Assembly (NCBI GenBank): GCA_944472135.2
Contig: OX235270.1
Span: forward strand, 78,253,168-78,317,167
DNA length: 64,000 nt
Reading direction: 5' to 3'
Source of the DNA: Trichobilharzia regenti
Lineage: Eukaryota > Platyhelminthes > Trematoda > Strigeidida > Schistosomatidae
The position numbers were made by a program, and so were the translations under genes. This document shows, in pieces, positions 1-10,849 of the stretch (its first letter is position 1; every line of letters starts with the position of its first letter). The notes under the pieces are model-generated. The model saw only the letters and a list, made by a program, of their open reading frames with translations. It did not search any database and was not told the DNA's origin.

Positions 1-915
1 ATAGATGTGTTAATGGACTTAACCCTAGGTGACTTCAGCGACTCAGGGATTGACTTGCTACCGGGGAATAATCTCGTTGACTTGGAATATGCAGACGATA
101 TAGTCCTTCTAGGCGAAGACGCTGACGAAATGCAGAGTCTTCTAAACACCTTGAGCCGCAATCTACGAATGTTTGGCATGCGATTCGCTCCCGCCAAATG
201 CAAGATGATGTTACAGGACTGGACTACATCGACGCCTAGTTTAAAAATAGGAAGTGAAGTGGTAGAGCACGTTGACCGCTTCACTTATTTGGGAAGTACC
301 ATCAGCCCCAACGGGCTGATCTCTGACGAAATCTCAGCACGAATACAAGGGGCTCGTTTCGCATTTGTTAGTTTACGCCGACTCTGGCGTAGACGAGATG
401 TTCGACTATCGACCAAAGGGCGGGTGTACTGCTCATCAGTCCGCTCCGTCCTCCTTTATGGTTGTGAGACCTGGCCACTGAGAGTGGAAGACATGAAAAG
501 ACTAGCTGTCTTTGATCATAGGTGCCTGCGTTCTATTTCCCGTGTAAAGTGGCATAATAAGGTGAGCAACATGGAGGTTAGGCGTAGAGTTCTAGGTAAA
601 CAGGGGAAATCAATCGACGAAGTCGTGAAGCTACAAAGACTGAGATGGTTAGGACATGTGTTACGTATGCCAAGCCATCGCCTCCCTCGACGAGCAATGT
701 TAGCGGATATAGGGTCAGGCTGGAAAAAAGCTAGCGGCGGTCAAACAAAAACTTGGCATCAGTCAATGAAATCCACAACAGTTGGTCTAAGCCACGTAGG
801 AAGGTGTAGACTTCCAGGCTGGGGTCCTCGGGACGGTAAAAATCTATGGTTGGAAACAATTGGTGACATGGCTCAAAATCGTTCTCAGTGGCGCAGATGC
901 ATCCACTCCCTGTGA
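1..915 (+). CDS. RTE-clade retrotransposon reverse transcriptase, C-terminal part (family A)
   Basis: Reading frame is open from the left edge, so the protein starts outside the window; the stop is at 913-915. It carries the reverse transcriptase catalytic core YADDIVLLGED (about residue 30), followed by the thumb region and a long C-terminal domain with the blocks LRWLGHVLRMP, HRLPRRA and GGQTKTWHQSMK that recur in every family A copy here. It ends in GDMAQNRSQWRRCIHSL. The enzyme copies element RNA into DNA at a nicked target (target-primed reverse transcription). No endonuclease is visible because the 5' part is off the edge. The frame is uninterrupted over about 304 codons, so this copy is younger than most others in the window. 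A second family A copy faces it tail to tail from 1093. Confidence 0.85.
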   Translation: MDVLMDLTLGDFSDSGIDLLPGNNLVDLEYADDIVLLGEDADEMQSLLNTLSRNLRMFGMRFAPAKCKMMLQDWTTSTPSLKIGSEVVEHVDRFTYLGSTISPNGLISDEISARIQGARFAFVSLRRLWRRRDVRLSTKGRVYCSSVRSVLLYGCETWPLRVEDMKRLAVFDHRCLRSISRVKWHNKVSNMEVRRRVLGKQGKSIDEVVKLQRLRWLGHVLRMPSHRLPRRAMLADIGSGWKKASGGQTKTWHQSMKSTTVGLSHVGRCRLPGWGPRDGKNLWLETIGDMAQNRSQWRRCIHSL

Positions 916-1092
916 CTTATGATCTTCAATGAAACTGTTTTGTATTTCTTTATTACTCCTTTGTCTCACACCTCTGCTCACTGTTTCTATTATGCTTTTC
1001 TTGTACTTTCTTCTCTTGCTTCGCGTGCTACACGGAATGTGGCGACTTGAACTTCCGCACATTTGTGCAAAGTTCTATGTCGAAAACAGACA
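916..1092 (+). mobile_element. 3' untranslated end of RTE family A copy
   Basis: Follows the RT stop directly. The segment with TTCTTGTACTTTCTTCTC and the block around GTGGCGACTTGAACTTCCGC is repeated, diverged, at 5390-5513 (minus), 24060-24140 (plus), 27205-27300 (minus), 35180-35290 (minus) and 58560-58650 (plus). It therefore marks the 3' end of family A. It stops near AAAACAGACAT, where the opposite-strand copy begins. Confidence 0.7.
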
Positions 1093-3450
1093 TAAAGGAG
1101 GACAGAGTGAACTGCTGATCAGTACACAATAGGCTATCACATTTAGGCCAGAGTTGGAATAAGTTAGTGTATGCAAGACGAGCCCTCTGTATCCATGCTG
1201 AAGTTCCGTCATCGATCAACAGGCTGGCACTGGCTGATGCAAATCACCAAATAATTGAAGTGGTCAACACACTCTACCACTTAACTCCCTACATCTAAGC
1301 TAGGAGTAGTCGATGTGGTCCAGTCCTGCAGCATCATCTTACATCTGACAGCAGGAGCGAATCGCATGCTAAACATTCGAAGATTGTTGCTTGAAGTGTT
1401 CAGATGACTCTGCATTTTTCAGTGTCTTCCACTAAGAGGTTAACATCACTAGCAAATGCTAAGTCAATGAGACTATCCCTAAGTCGCAGAAGTCAGTTAG
1501 GGTCTATTGCAGTAGCACATCTATGAAGAAATAAAACAAAAGTGGGGTCAATGGAAATCCCTGACGGACACCACTGCTTGTCACCACTTCAAATAACAGC
1601 TCTCCGTAGTATCTAACCTGCTTGACAGCATTAGTTCGAGTAGAGTGCCTCCATCAGTGCGATGTATTTCCTCGTCATTCCCTTCAAAAACAAATATCAC
1701 TATAGTGCCTCTCGGTCGACGGAATCAAATGCCACTTTCACGTCAAGAAATATGACGATAGTTGGACTCCGGTGAGTGGCACAGTGGTTAGGACTCTCAC
1801 CGACCATGCACATGGTGCGGGGTTCGATCCCCTGCCGACGCACACCCGATATCTATGGTCGGCCTTCAAAATTTGGGTTACCGATATCACATGCTGAAAA
1901 TTCCATACTTGTGCCGAAAATACAGTGTGGCATCAAGCTGTAATCAAAATAAAAAATAAATAAATAAAGTATGCCTTCGTTCCAGAATCTGTAGAAAGCT
2001 GAAGGTATGATGGATACATCTTCTTCCTGGTCTGATGCCTGCGTGGTCCTCTCGTGTTTGTTCCTCCCAAGCACCGTTTAGTCTAGGCATTATTATTGAG
2101 TCTAGAACTTTAGATACCACATTAGTCGAGCTAATTCCCCTGTGATTATCACAGGAAGACTTGTCTCCCTTCTTGTGTATGGGGATAACCAATGACTCAC
2201 ACCAACCCGACGGGACTTCCTCTGATTTCCAGACGCCGCCTAGTATCTTGGTTGGCGCAGACAGTAAACTGTCTCCACCGTCGTTGAACACCTCTGGCGT
2301 TATTTCACCACGTCCCGCTGCTTCATCTCGTTTCAGACTAGTGACAGCCTTAGTAACCTCAGTTAGGAACGGAGGACCTGTGTGTATGTTCAATTCAGGG
2401 AGGCGATGGGTGCTGGGAAAGTTGAGCGTGGCTGTAAGTCAATTAAATTGCTGCTCAGAGTGTCCTTTCCAACTTCCCAGTCGTATACCCTGCGTTCTAA
2501 TTATGGTGCCTCTTCTCCAAATTGTCCCACTTACCATTTGTCTTTTGTCCCCTGTTTCCCTGATAAGTCTAAGCAGTTGTCTTGTGCTACCTATTGCCGA
2601 TGACTTTTCCATCTCTCTCGCTTTTGTTGTCCACCACTGTTCCCAGTCATTGTGAACAGTGAAGTCAGTTTGCGTCCCAGAAGCTTACGCAGATGACTGA
2701 CCAGTTTGCAGAGTAGTAGGACATTAGTAGAGAAGCGACGTAGATAAAGGAGATTGATGACCAGAAGGGCTTCGAGTGCGATTGTTAATTCGCGGCTGCC
2801 CATTCCATGGAAGTTAGTAGATTCTTGGGTTACCCGAAACAGAACAAAAATTAGTGTTGCGTAAACACAGAGCTCAGGGTACTTCTTGAAGCTGGTCACA
2901 CACGGTCTGTTTGAACTGGCTTTTTGGTTTGGTTCCGTACCAGTTACTTGACGCCGGCTACGGAACGACGTAAGGTAAGTCGAGAAGTACAACTTTTGGG
3001 GTCGACCTTTTCGAAGTCTCTCTCTCTATCCAGAGTTGAAATGTAGTATGGCTGGCATGCTGGTCACCTCAAGGAAACATCTTACTGCTGTTACATCCCT
3101 GTTCCCAAGCAATGCGACTGTGCCCACAGACCACATGCATAGTGTAAAACCAATCTCACACTATGCCTGTAACTGCTTTTAGTCTAATCGCTATCCTAAC
3201 AACCTTCGTGGCGCGGGAGGACCAGAGATACCACTAGTTCAAGCCAGTGTAGCTTGTTGGATCACTGGGATATGCAGGTGTGACCACCACGTCAAGGTAG
3301 CAGAGATCGGTTGAGCTCCATAACATGGGTAATAGTAAGAAATTTCTGTGTGGACAACATTACTGCACCTCTCAAAAGGGACTAACTACCGAGATGGGTT
3401 GTTTTGTACTTCGTCTGCGTCGATCTCATTGGTGAACTAGGTTTAAAAAC
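1093..3450 (-). mobile_element. RTE family A copy, decayed, endonuclease part deleted, interrupted by a SINE
   Basis: On the minus strand 2393-1970 reads a reverse transcriptase N-terminal part (blocks PPFLTEVTKAVTSLKR, GEITPEVFNDGGDSLLSAP, SSCDNHRGISSTNVVSKVL, TREDHAGIRPGRRCIHH), nearly the same as 21100-21560. The frame is cut by an inserted SINE at 1779-1969 and resumes, badly decayed, towards 1093. Upstream (2660-3450) lies the element's 5' region, matching 41320-41960. The endonuclease segment that sits between these two parts elsewhere (20290-20740, 42080-42560) is missing. The copy has stops and frameshifts and cannot code for a working protein. The left edge is within about 10 bases; the right edge is approximate. 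Confidence 0.75.
1779..1969 (+). mobile_element. tRNA-derived SINE inserted in an RTE copy
   Basis: A tRNA-like head with a near-perfect RNA polymerase III box A (TGGCACAGTGGTTAGG, from 1777) and box B (GGTTCGATCCC, about 1831-1841) is followed by a tRNA-unrelated body and an A-rich tail with AAATAAATAAATAAAG at 1954-1968. The host RTE sequence reads continuously across it: compared with the copy at 21500-21560, it stops after ...CTCCGGTGAGTG and resumes at TATGCCTTCG. No clear target duplication is visible. No hammerhead core was found in the body, so it seems to be a different family from the hammerhead SINEs at 28687-38610. The exact first base is uncertain because the SINE head and the target resemble each other. 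Confidence 0.75.
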
Positions 3451-3758
3451 TTAGAATGTTACAATTCCAGACACCTGTAAAGGAACTGAAAAGTCATTAC
3501 AACCTTTTAGGAACGTTTACAGAAATCCCCACGAAGTTGCAACTATTGATGGTACATTGGCTAGTGAAAGACGAAGAAGTTAATAGATATCTGAAGTATT
3601 TATAATAATTTTCAGGAAATGCAAAGAGGGTGATAAACAGCTTATTTTCGACCAAATTGGAATGGAAAACGCTACTAACCAAATAGATTCCAGTTAGTAT
3701 TAACAAACAACGACGATGGCTACAAAAGACTTAACCTCCCCAAGCTCACGGTGCTAGG

Positions 3759-3762
<4 letters not shown>
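3451..3762. other. no recognisable gene
   Basis: About 310 bases of AT-rich sequence between the family A copy and a TA repeat. Only short shadow ORFs are present and no repeat was recognised. Confidence 0.4.

Positions 3763-3790
<28 letters not shown>
3763..3790. repeat. (TA)n microsatellite
   Basis: Uninterrupted alternating T and A, directly before the decayed RTE family B copy. Confidence 0.9.
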
Positions 3791-3793
<3 letters not shown>

Positions 3794-3799
3794 GCTTCG

Positions 3800-5128
3800 A
3801 CTAGTTACCTAGCTTGGTAGTCTTCTAGCTGGTCACAAGCCCGAGTAAAGAGGGTGGGTTGGGCAAACAAACGAAGCACTGAATACAGAATTCCGCTAGC
3901 TCGGAACAAGCTGCATTCAGGAAAGGTGAATTGTGTGCCTATCAAGTTGAAAGTCTATGCATCGTCATCACAGAACAAAGCATAGAATGGCAGTCAAACC
4001 TCGACCTCAACTTCATCGACTTCGAAAGGCCTTCAATAGCGTTGACCGAGAAGTAATTTGGAAATTACTTCAACATTACGGCGTGCAGTGCCCAAGTCTT
4101 TATCGACCTCATTCAACAGCTCTATGACAGTGGCACGTGTCAGGTGATCCACGACGGGAAGCTCAGCGAAGCGTTCGAAGTGAATACAGGAGTGAGACTG
4201 GCCTGTCTATTATCACCGGTGATATTCTTATTTGTGGTGGACTGGATTATGCGTCAGACTGTGCGTGTTGGGAGTGAGAAGACAGAAATACGTTACACTG
4301 ACTGATAAAAAGACTCCATAAGATTTGGATTTCGCAGATAATACATGTCCAGTGTCGCACAAACTCGAAGACTTACGGGCTGGCGGAAACCAACAAACTG
4401 GCTGTAGAGGCAGCGAAAACAGGACTCCAGGCGAACACAGAGAAGACGGAGGTGATGAAGCCAGCACCAATCACCGTCAACGGGAGAGTCTTGACAGAAG
4501 CTACTTTCTTCGGTTATCTAGGAGGCATCGAACCAACCACAGGCGGAACGGATGAAGATGTCAAAGTCAGAACAGAAAAGGCGGGATACGTTTTCATCAA
4601 CCTGAAACCACTTTGAAAATTTTCTGCACTCAGCCAGAATAAGGAACAAGATTCGGATTTTCAACACCAATGTCAAGAGTCGGTCTTTCTATATGGATCA
4701 GCCACTTGGCGTGTCAATCAAAGGATTCCCAGCAGGTTGCAGACTTTTATCAACAGCTGCCTTCGCCGGCTCCATACTGAAGATCAAATGGCTGGCCAGA
4801 AGGAATTAGTAACAAGAAACTCTGGCTGGAAAGAAACCAACCAACAGCCAATCGCTCAACAAATATGCAGGAGAAAATGGGGCTGGATCAGGCATACGTT
4901 GAGGAAAACTACGAATGACATCGCGCGTAATGCAAGCCACAACTCGAATGGAATTTCAATGGGAAGCGACGAGTGGGTCTTCGGTGAGAGGGTGACATGG
5001 AGGAAATCTCGTGAGGAGAAGATGATTGTGGGCAGTTCTGGTCCAAGCTAAACAGGATGGCAGAAGATAGGACAAAGTGGAGATGTATTGTTGAAGCCCT
5101 ATGTTCCACTCGGAACACAAGGAGAATA
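3800..5128 (+). mobile_element. RTE-clade retrotransposon (family B), decayed reverse transcriptase
   Basis: Conceptual pieces in several frames give RT blocks: NFIDFE followed by NSVDREVIW-like codons near 4010-4070, QLYDSGTCQVIHDGKLSEAF with VNTG near 4110-4195, a V-W-IMRQTV block near 4230-4265, and a C-terminal part with QTFINSCLRRLH (4737 on), RRKWGWIRHTLRK and DIARNA up to about 5051. Many frameshifts and stops separate them. The start (about 3800-3880) resembles the 5' leader at 43530-43640. The copy ends in a TA tract, as RTE elements often end in short tandem repeats. This family differs clearly in sequence from family A. It belongs to the RTE clade; identity with the schistosome element SR2 is possible but not shown. 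Confidence 0.75.
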
Positions 5129-5146
5129 ATATATATATATATATAA
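5129..5146. repeat. short TA tract at the RTE family B 3' end
   Basis: Alternating TA directly after the conserved 3' end of the family B copy (AACACAAGGAGAATAA); the related copy at 34150-35095 ends in an AAT repeat at the same place. Confidence 0.7.
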
Positions 5147-5389
5147 ACAGTTTCTGGTACTATCAAGTCTTAGCATTATTTTCACACTGTAACATGTTCC
5201 AACCACCTCTAGTGAGTAAAATTATTCCGAAACACTATATACTACGTTCAAGATCACCCTCTGCAGAAGCCACTCACAAACGACCAAACGAAATTCGCCA
5301 AACCCGCTGGTAAAAAGAACAAGACACATTTAATTGAAAATCAACTGACTGATGTCTTAAAGAACATGAGGAGTAAGTCAGCAATATCG

Positions 5390-5513
5390 TCTGTCTGTCT
5401 GTTTTCAACATAGAACTTTGCACATATGTGTGGCAGTTTAAGTCGCCACACTCCATGTAGCACACAAAGCAAGAGAAGAAAGTACAAGAAAGGCATTATG
5501 GAGACAGTAAACA
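5390..5513 (-). mobile_element. 3' end fragment of RTE family A
   Basis: The reverse complement matches 970-1092 with few differences, including the GTGGCGACTTAAACTGCC-type block and the final GAAAACAGACAGACAG. No coding part is attached; it abuts the Penelope-like element at about 5514, so it is a 5'-truncated insertion or a relic. Confidence 0.7.
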
Positions 5514-6979
5514 GCAATATCGTCAGAAATATATGAACGCATCCGACCAGTAGGCTCCATTATACCACGTTTGTATGGACTACCGAAAATACATAAGACA
5601 GGATTACCCCTCCGTCCAATCCTCGATATGGCGGGCTCTCCTTATCACGGAGTCGCTCAATGGCTAACCGAAATACTGGAACCAGTCAGAAGGCAAGTAT
5701 CTAAGTTTTTCATTGATGATACGTTTAAATTTATTGATAGTATTAAAGATTTTAATGTCTCAGACAAAGTCCTGTTCTCATTAGATGTGACGTCGCTATT
5801 TACCAATGTTCTTCTCATGGAAACTGTTAGGTATTTGTGTGATTATATTGATACACATAGTTTGGAAATAGGTTTGCCGACAACCCACCTCAAAGAGATA
5901 TTGTTGAGATGTACGTTGAATGTTCAGTTCACCTTCAATAATGAGATCTATAGAGAAAGAGATGGCATTGTCATGGGATCACCACTGGGTCCCTTGTTGG
6001 CTGATTGCTTTGTGGCAAAGCTGGAAAATTCTCGACTTAAACCTTCGATCATTTTGACATTTATAAAAGATACGTAGACGACATTTTCGTCATCTGCGAT
6101 AATAATGTAGTTCTTGATGTCTTGTTTGCTTTCAATAACTGCCATCCTTCTTTACAATTCACCATAGAAAAGGAATCTGAACTAAGTATTCCGTTTCTTG
6201 ATGTGTGCCTCAGCAAACGTAATGACGGATCTCTCAAAAGATCCATCCACCAGAAACGTACATGGAACGGACAACTAACTAATTTTTACAGTTGGGTGCC
6301 TACTTCCAGAAAAAGGAATTTAATTCATTCACTCTGCTTTAGGATAAGGAAAATTTGTAGTTCTGATTGCGTTGACTCAGAACTCGATTTCTTGAAAGCC
6401 ACACTCGCGGAAAACGGTTAGCCTAACCGATTTATTGATAGCAACATGAAAGATAAGCAGTCTAAACTGGTCACCGACTCAGTTCCAAAGAAAACCTTAT
6501 TCATGAACTTGGAATTCAAAGGAGATCAAGCTTCAGATATGCTCAAAAATCGTATATCTAAATCAGTTACTAAAACGTTCCCTGCAGCTAGATTACATAT
6601 GACGTTCATGAGCCGCAAATTGTTCTCTACCTCTGTAAAAGATAAGCTCCCCTGTCTGGCCACCTCCATGTGCATCTATCAGTTCACCTGCTCTTGTGGA
6701 GCAAGTTATGTTGGCCGCAATCAGAGGACGCTTTCCACACGGATACGAGAACATATTCCAGCTTGGTTTTACAAGGGAGAAAGGAAGTGTGTGCAAAGCT
6801 CTATTCTGGAACACCTGATCGACTTCTGTCACTCTGTCAACCCTCACCATGATTTCAAGATCAGATATGGAATTCATGCTAACTTCCCACGTTTTCTTCG
6901 TTACAGACTTCTACAGACAGCTGAGGCCTTGGCAACTCATGACTTTAAGCCAGACCTTTGTGTACAAAAGAAGTAAGTA
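5514..6979 (+). pseudogene. Penelope-like element reverse transcriptase plus GIY-YIG endonuclease (broken)
   Basis: RT blocks in order: YGLPKIHKTGLPLRP (5571 on), FSLDVTSLFTNV (about 5770), DGIVMGSPLGPLLADCF (about 5960), then YVDDIFVI at about 6071 in another frame, and SIPFLDVCLSKRNDGS. The C-terminal part (6446-6976) holds a GIY-YIG nuclease signature, CSCGASYVGRNQRTLSTRIREH split over 6690-6755, plus a conserved end ATHDFKPDLCVQKK. RT plus GIY-YIG in one protein is diagnostic of Penelope-like elements, which nick target DNA and reverse transcribe their RNA. Two lesions break the frame: a frameshift between 6030 and 6056 and an in-frame TAG at 6419-6421. The frame before 5571 continues upstream to about 5520, so the N-terminus is truncated. 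A schistosome element called Cercyon belongs to this class; identity is not shown. Confidence 0.88.
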
Positions 6980-7515
6980 CAATCCCTACATCTGCCTTGG
7001 CCGTAGAGGGATATACACTTATTTATTTTGTTTATTTAGTTATTCTATGTACTTTTCCCTTATTACTTCGATTATTTTTACTATTACCATTATTATTATT
7101 ACTATTCTCACTCTGAATCTTTTCCTCTTGACCTACTTGACATTTTAAACCAAAAAATTATTCATGTGTATACTTTTTATTTTTACAATATTAAATTCTA
7201 TTTTATCAAATTTCACACCATGTTACGTAGCATTTTATATTCGTTTATTAATCTCATAATTATATACCTTTCTTCAAAATCTATACACCTTATGTATTAT
7301 TCTATATATGACATTAATTATTGTGCCACTTGACTTAAACTATTAATATAATCACAAATACTTTAATTTCATTTCATACTGTTATTATTTCATGCACCCA
7401 CACCTTTGACCTAATTCCCTCACCGGCTATAATTTCTTTATAAAGCCATGTATATACGATTGTACAGCTTGATAATAAATTCGTTGAAAAGAGTCTCTTC
7501 GCTAAAAATTGTGTT
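6980..7515 (+). mobile_element. 3' noncoding region of the Penelope-like element
   Basis: Very T-rich DNA following the nuclease. It ends in a block (about 7455-7515: ACGATTGTACAGCTTGATAA ... TTCGTTGAAAAGAG ... CTTCGCTAAAAATTGTG) that recurs at 29691-29759 and, inverted, at 29237-29310. The shared block therefore probably marks the element's terminal repeat. No coding sequence is seen. Confidence 0.6.
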
Positions 7516-10058
7516 CTTAAACTTACATAAGGTTATACTCAGTGATCATTAAAGACTTCACTTTTCAATAGTAAATTCATTAAGGCGAATAAATGTATGA
7601 AATGAAGATAAGTTAGATATACTGGGGCCATCTTCAAAATGACATTCAGAGGGACATCTTTCAGTTTTGTGAATCACAGTTTAGTTTATATAGACAGCTG
7701 AAATAACTGAGGAGCTTGGAAGTCACCATTGAGGACGATGATATTTGTTCTTTAACACGAACTAGACATCAAATAGACGCTACAGGGGATTATAGACAAG
7801 TCAGGGATTGTGACCTATGCGTTCTACAAAACAAATCAATGTGAGACTCGTTCATAAGGTAATGTTTGTATAGCTATCATTTCTGATATATTTTCAGGGT
7901 TCTCAGCTTCTCATGGAGGAAGTAGACGCCGCAATTAAATCTTTGTTCCACAATCGTAAAGACGGCATCACAGTGCGTTTGAGATAGCCAGGCCAGATGA
8001 TAATGCGGAATTTCTTGGTTGTGTATCCACAAAACATGGTTTATTCAAAACCTAATAAGCCTTTCTTTTCTTACTAAAATGGAGCAAGTTATATATCCTG
8101 ATAAGCAGAAACTTATGCAAAGAATGCGTAAGGCGATAATGCAGTTTGGAAACAATTCGGCGGACTTCTATACTGCCGATATTAGTGTTAAATACCAGTC
8201 CTTTAGAAAATGTTCGAAGTGCAGTAGTGATGCAGAAACACGCCCGACAACGTTGAAATAATTAAAAAACAACAACAACCAGTGATGGAATAGTAATTGA
8301 AGTGCAGAAAAGTGAAGACACCTGCTAGTGTTAGGCTAATTAGCTCAATGCGATAAAATACGGCAAGAATAAGGAGTAGATACTACAATCAAATGACCCT
8401 GAATCAGCCAACCAGATCACTCGGCTTTACAAATGAATTCTTTCTATAATCTTTGTTGCGAGTTTCACTCTGTTTGAGAGTTAGGGTAGGATTAAGTTAA
8501 GGTTATGGTTAAGGTTAGGAAGAGACTTGCAACGAAGACTAGGTCCATAGTAAAACTTGCAACCACGATTACGGGCAGCATCCACTTCACGTGCTGAGCA
8601 ATATACCTATCACTATTAGGTTGTGATCATCGTAAAGTCAAACAATAATCAAAATTAGTGGATCTCAATACTAGTACTCAAACGAATTCTGATTTATTAA
8701 CTATGGCCACTGCTTGCAGCACAATAGAGACATACGACCTATACAATTCATTTCTGCCATACATATATTCTTGAAACACGAACGGCACTTTTTGACTAAA
8801 ATCACACTACTTGCAGGTTTCGAGTCATTTCGCTGTGATGTCTATTGTTCATTGTTGCCCAAAATAACACGTAGGGCATTTCGGCGCGGAAAGTAGCAGC
8901 TTTTAACAATAATTTAGGATCCAAACAGCATTATCGCCCCAAAGCTTGCAACGTGGTCAGTTTGTACATGTACATTAAAACCTGACAAATCATGTGTAAC
9001 TAGATCACGATTTTTCCGATAAGAAAAAATAATGATACAGAGGATTCACAGATAAACTTCGTCTCAGGAAAAACCTACCTTCAAAATCGATTCAACAAAA
9101 TGAATTTCAAGGGTATCTTTTCGGTTCGTTTTAGGCGGGTAGTTTAGCAGTGGTCTTATTAACGCGATACATAAAATTATTTCAACGGAAAGTTCGGAGT
9201 CTGTGTTTCTAAAGCTCAGTGTCTGTGATGTGTCAAAATTCTCCTGCAAGAACCGAAACACCTACAAGCAGTTCGTAAACCTTATGGTATTCCGGATTGG
9301 AAGAGATACCACACATCACTAAAACTGTCAGCCTTGTTCTTACGACAAAAGTGGCACCCAGAAGCTGTATCCACTTCAGGTATCCGTTTCAATTTCCGAT
9401 GAAACAATCAGAAGATGTGTGTTGTCTGACGCAAAATTTACCTCTGAAGCACCTTTCAAATGTCCTGATCACTCATGAAATTTTCACACGTATTTATAGA
9501 GAAGTAAACGTCGCATAAGTGATGAAACATTTTGTAGATATAGGTCGAATTGTTCATGAGTCACGATCAAAGGTACGAAGTGTATAGAGCGGTTATATGA
9601 CATTGCACCGCCTTATATTACAAGAATCATGGAGATATCTCTTTCCGTCAGCACTTTGTGGAGGTAAGGCAAGGGTTCTTTTCTCATGGAGGGTAGTTGC
9701 AAGTTTTATGCCGAGGACATAAAGTAGATAAGTTTTCGCCTACACAGTCCGCTCTCTTTCCCTGTTATTATTGCTATTGATCGTGCCATTGTCAAATTTA
9801 CAGGTAAAATGACATACTCATTGCAAATATGAATCAAAGGTGAGATAGGCAGTTGTACATTGGGAAAGAACTGTAAAAAACACTACATGTAGATCTGTGA
9901 ATAATTGAAATAAATTTGTCTCTAGGGAACCACACTTAACGTTGAATAAACCATGAACGCATATGTACTAATATCACCAATCAGTTTATCAAAAGTTTTG
10001 GTTATCTCTCCCCACTTTGATTTCGTTCCACATCACGAAGCACTGCTGAGTTTACTGA
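7516..10058. other. no convincing gene
   Basis: AT-rich DNA with many short ORFs of at most 80 codons and no recognised domain. Near 7910-7985 a stretch reading MEEVDAAIKSLFHNRKDG in one frame resembles the start of an RTE reverse transcriptase and may be a small relic. Around 8480-8520 there is a degenerate GGTTAAGGTTAGG-like stretch. Nothing else was recognised. Confidence 0.4.
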
Positions 10059-10547
10059 TACGTTCAATATAGGATTATGAAACAGGACTACGGAGATATT
10101 ATTGAAAAGAGAATTCGGAGTGGTATAGAATTCCCAGGGAGTTTTACCAGCAACATTCATCCTTCATCGGATTCTGACATTCACTATTCAAATCGAAATG
10201 TTAATCCGAAGGAATCCAGTCAATCATCTGCATCGTTTGAAACGCTGTCGTGTCATGTTTGTCATTCGTGAATGCACCGTACTTCGTTAACCAGTCATCA
10301 TCGCTTCACGTTTTTGGGTCCAAAGCATATTTTGCATCTTTCGCCGTCAATTTGTTGTCTTGATGTATCTCTGGTCTCAGCAGAACAAGAAATTTCGGAA
10401 CTACAGGATGAAAACTCATGTTGGCGTACAGTGTCACCATCCTGTATCTCCTATACTTGTGACATTGTCGAACAACAATTAATAATTACCTTCTCGCATA
10501 TCTTATTTGATGTATCTAGTACCCTTGTATCGGAGATGTTAAATTGA
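10059..10547 (+). other. open frame of unknown function broken by one TGA
   Basis: One frame is open from 10059 to 10547 apart from a single TGA at 10269-10271, giving 64 codons from the ATG at 10077 and then 91 more. The first part is rich in Ser, Asn and His (SSDSDIHYSNRNV, ESSQSSASFETL); the second contains CCLDVSLVSAEQEISELQDE. No family was recognised. It may be a decayed exon, a relic of a repeat, or chance. No flanking splice sites were established. A different frame continues from 10544 to 10921 and runs into the RTE copy. Confidence 0.25.
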
Positions 10548-10849
10548 CATTTAGTGTGGGCATCTACGCCAGATCCCTGTTGGGCGCATCGGGAAAACTT
10601 CAAGCTCACTGCCACCTGTCATATGTATCTGTTTCACATTTTGGAAATCCAGCTGAGGACGTGATTGGGGCACTTTATTTCTATAAGAAATGGGGAGTTG
10701 ATACCATGGCCTGTGTAAACTGCAGTATTAGAATCAGCTTGGAAACACATTATATCGCTGGACTCTACACATGCAGGATAACGCCGAAGCAACCCACTCG
10801 CATTATAGCTAACTTGCTACATTATTTTTGGGTACTGGGTGAAAGACAG

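Noticed and set aside
1770..1850. A functional tRNA gene
   Set aside because: Boxes A and B are present, but the acceptor stem and anticodon arm do not fold properly, and it carries a SINE body with an A-rich tail inside an RTE copy.
2161..2655. Plus-strand ORF of 164 codons (and its partner at 21067-21330 on the opposite strand)
   Set aside because: Antisense shadow of the conserved RTE family A reverse transcriptase; the two copies match only because the element is repeated.
8470..8525. Telomere-like repeat (GGTTAAGGTTAGG)
   Set aside because: Only a few degenerate units without a regular period; more likely chance or an old simple repeat.
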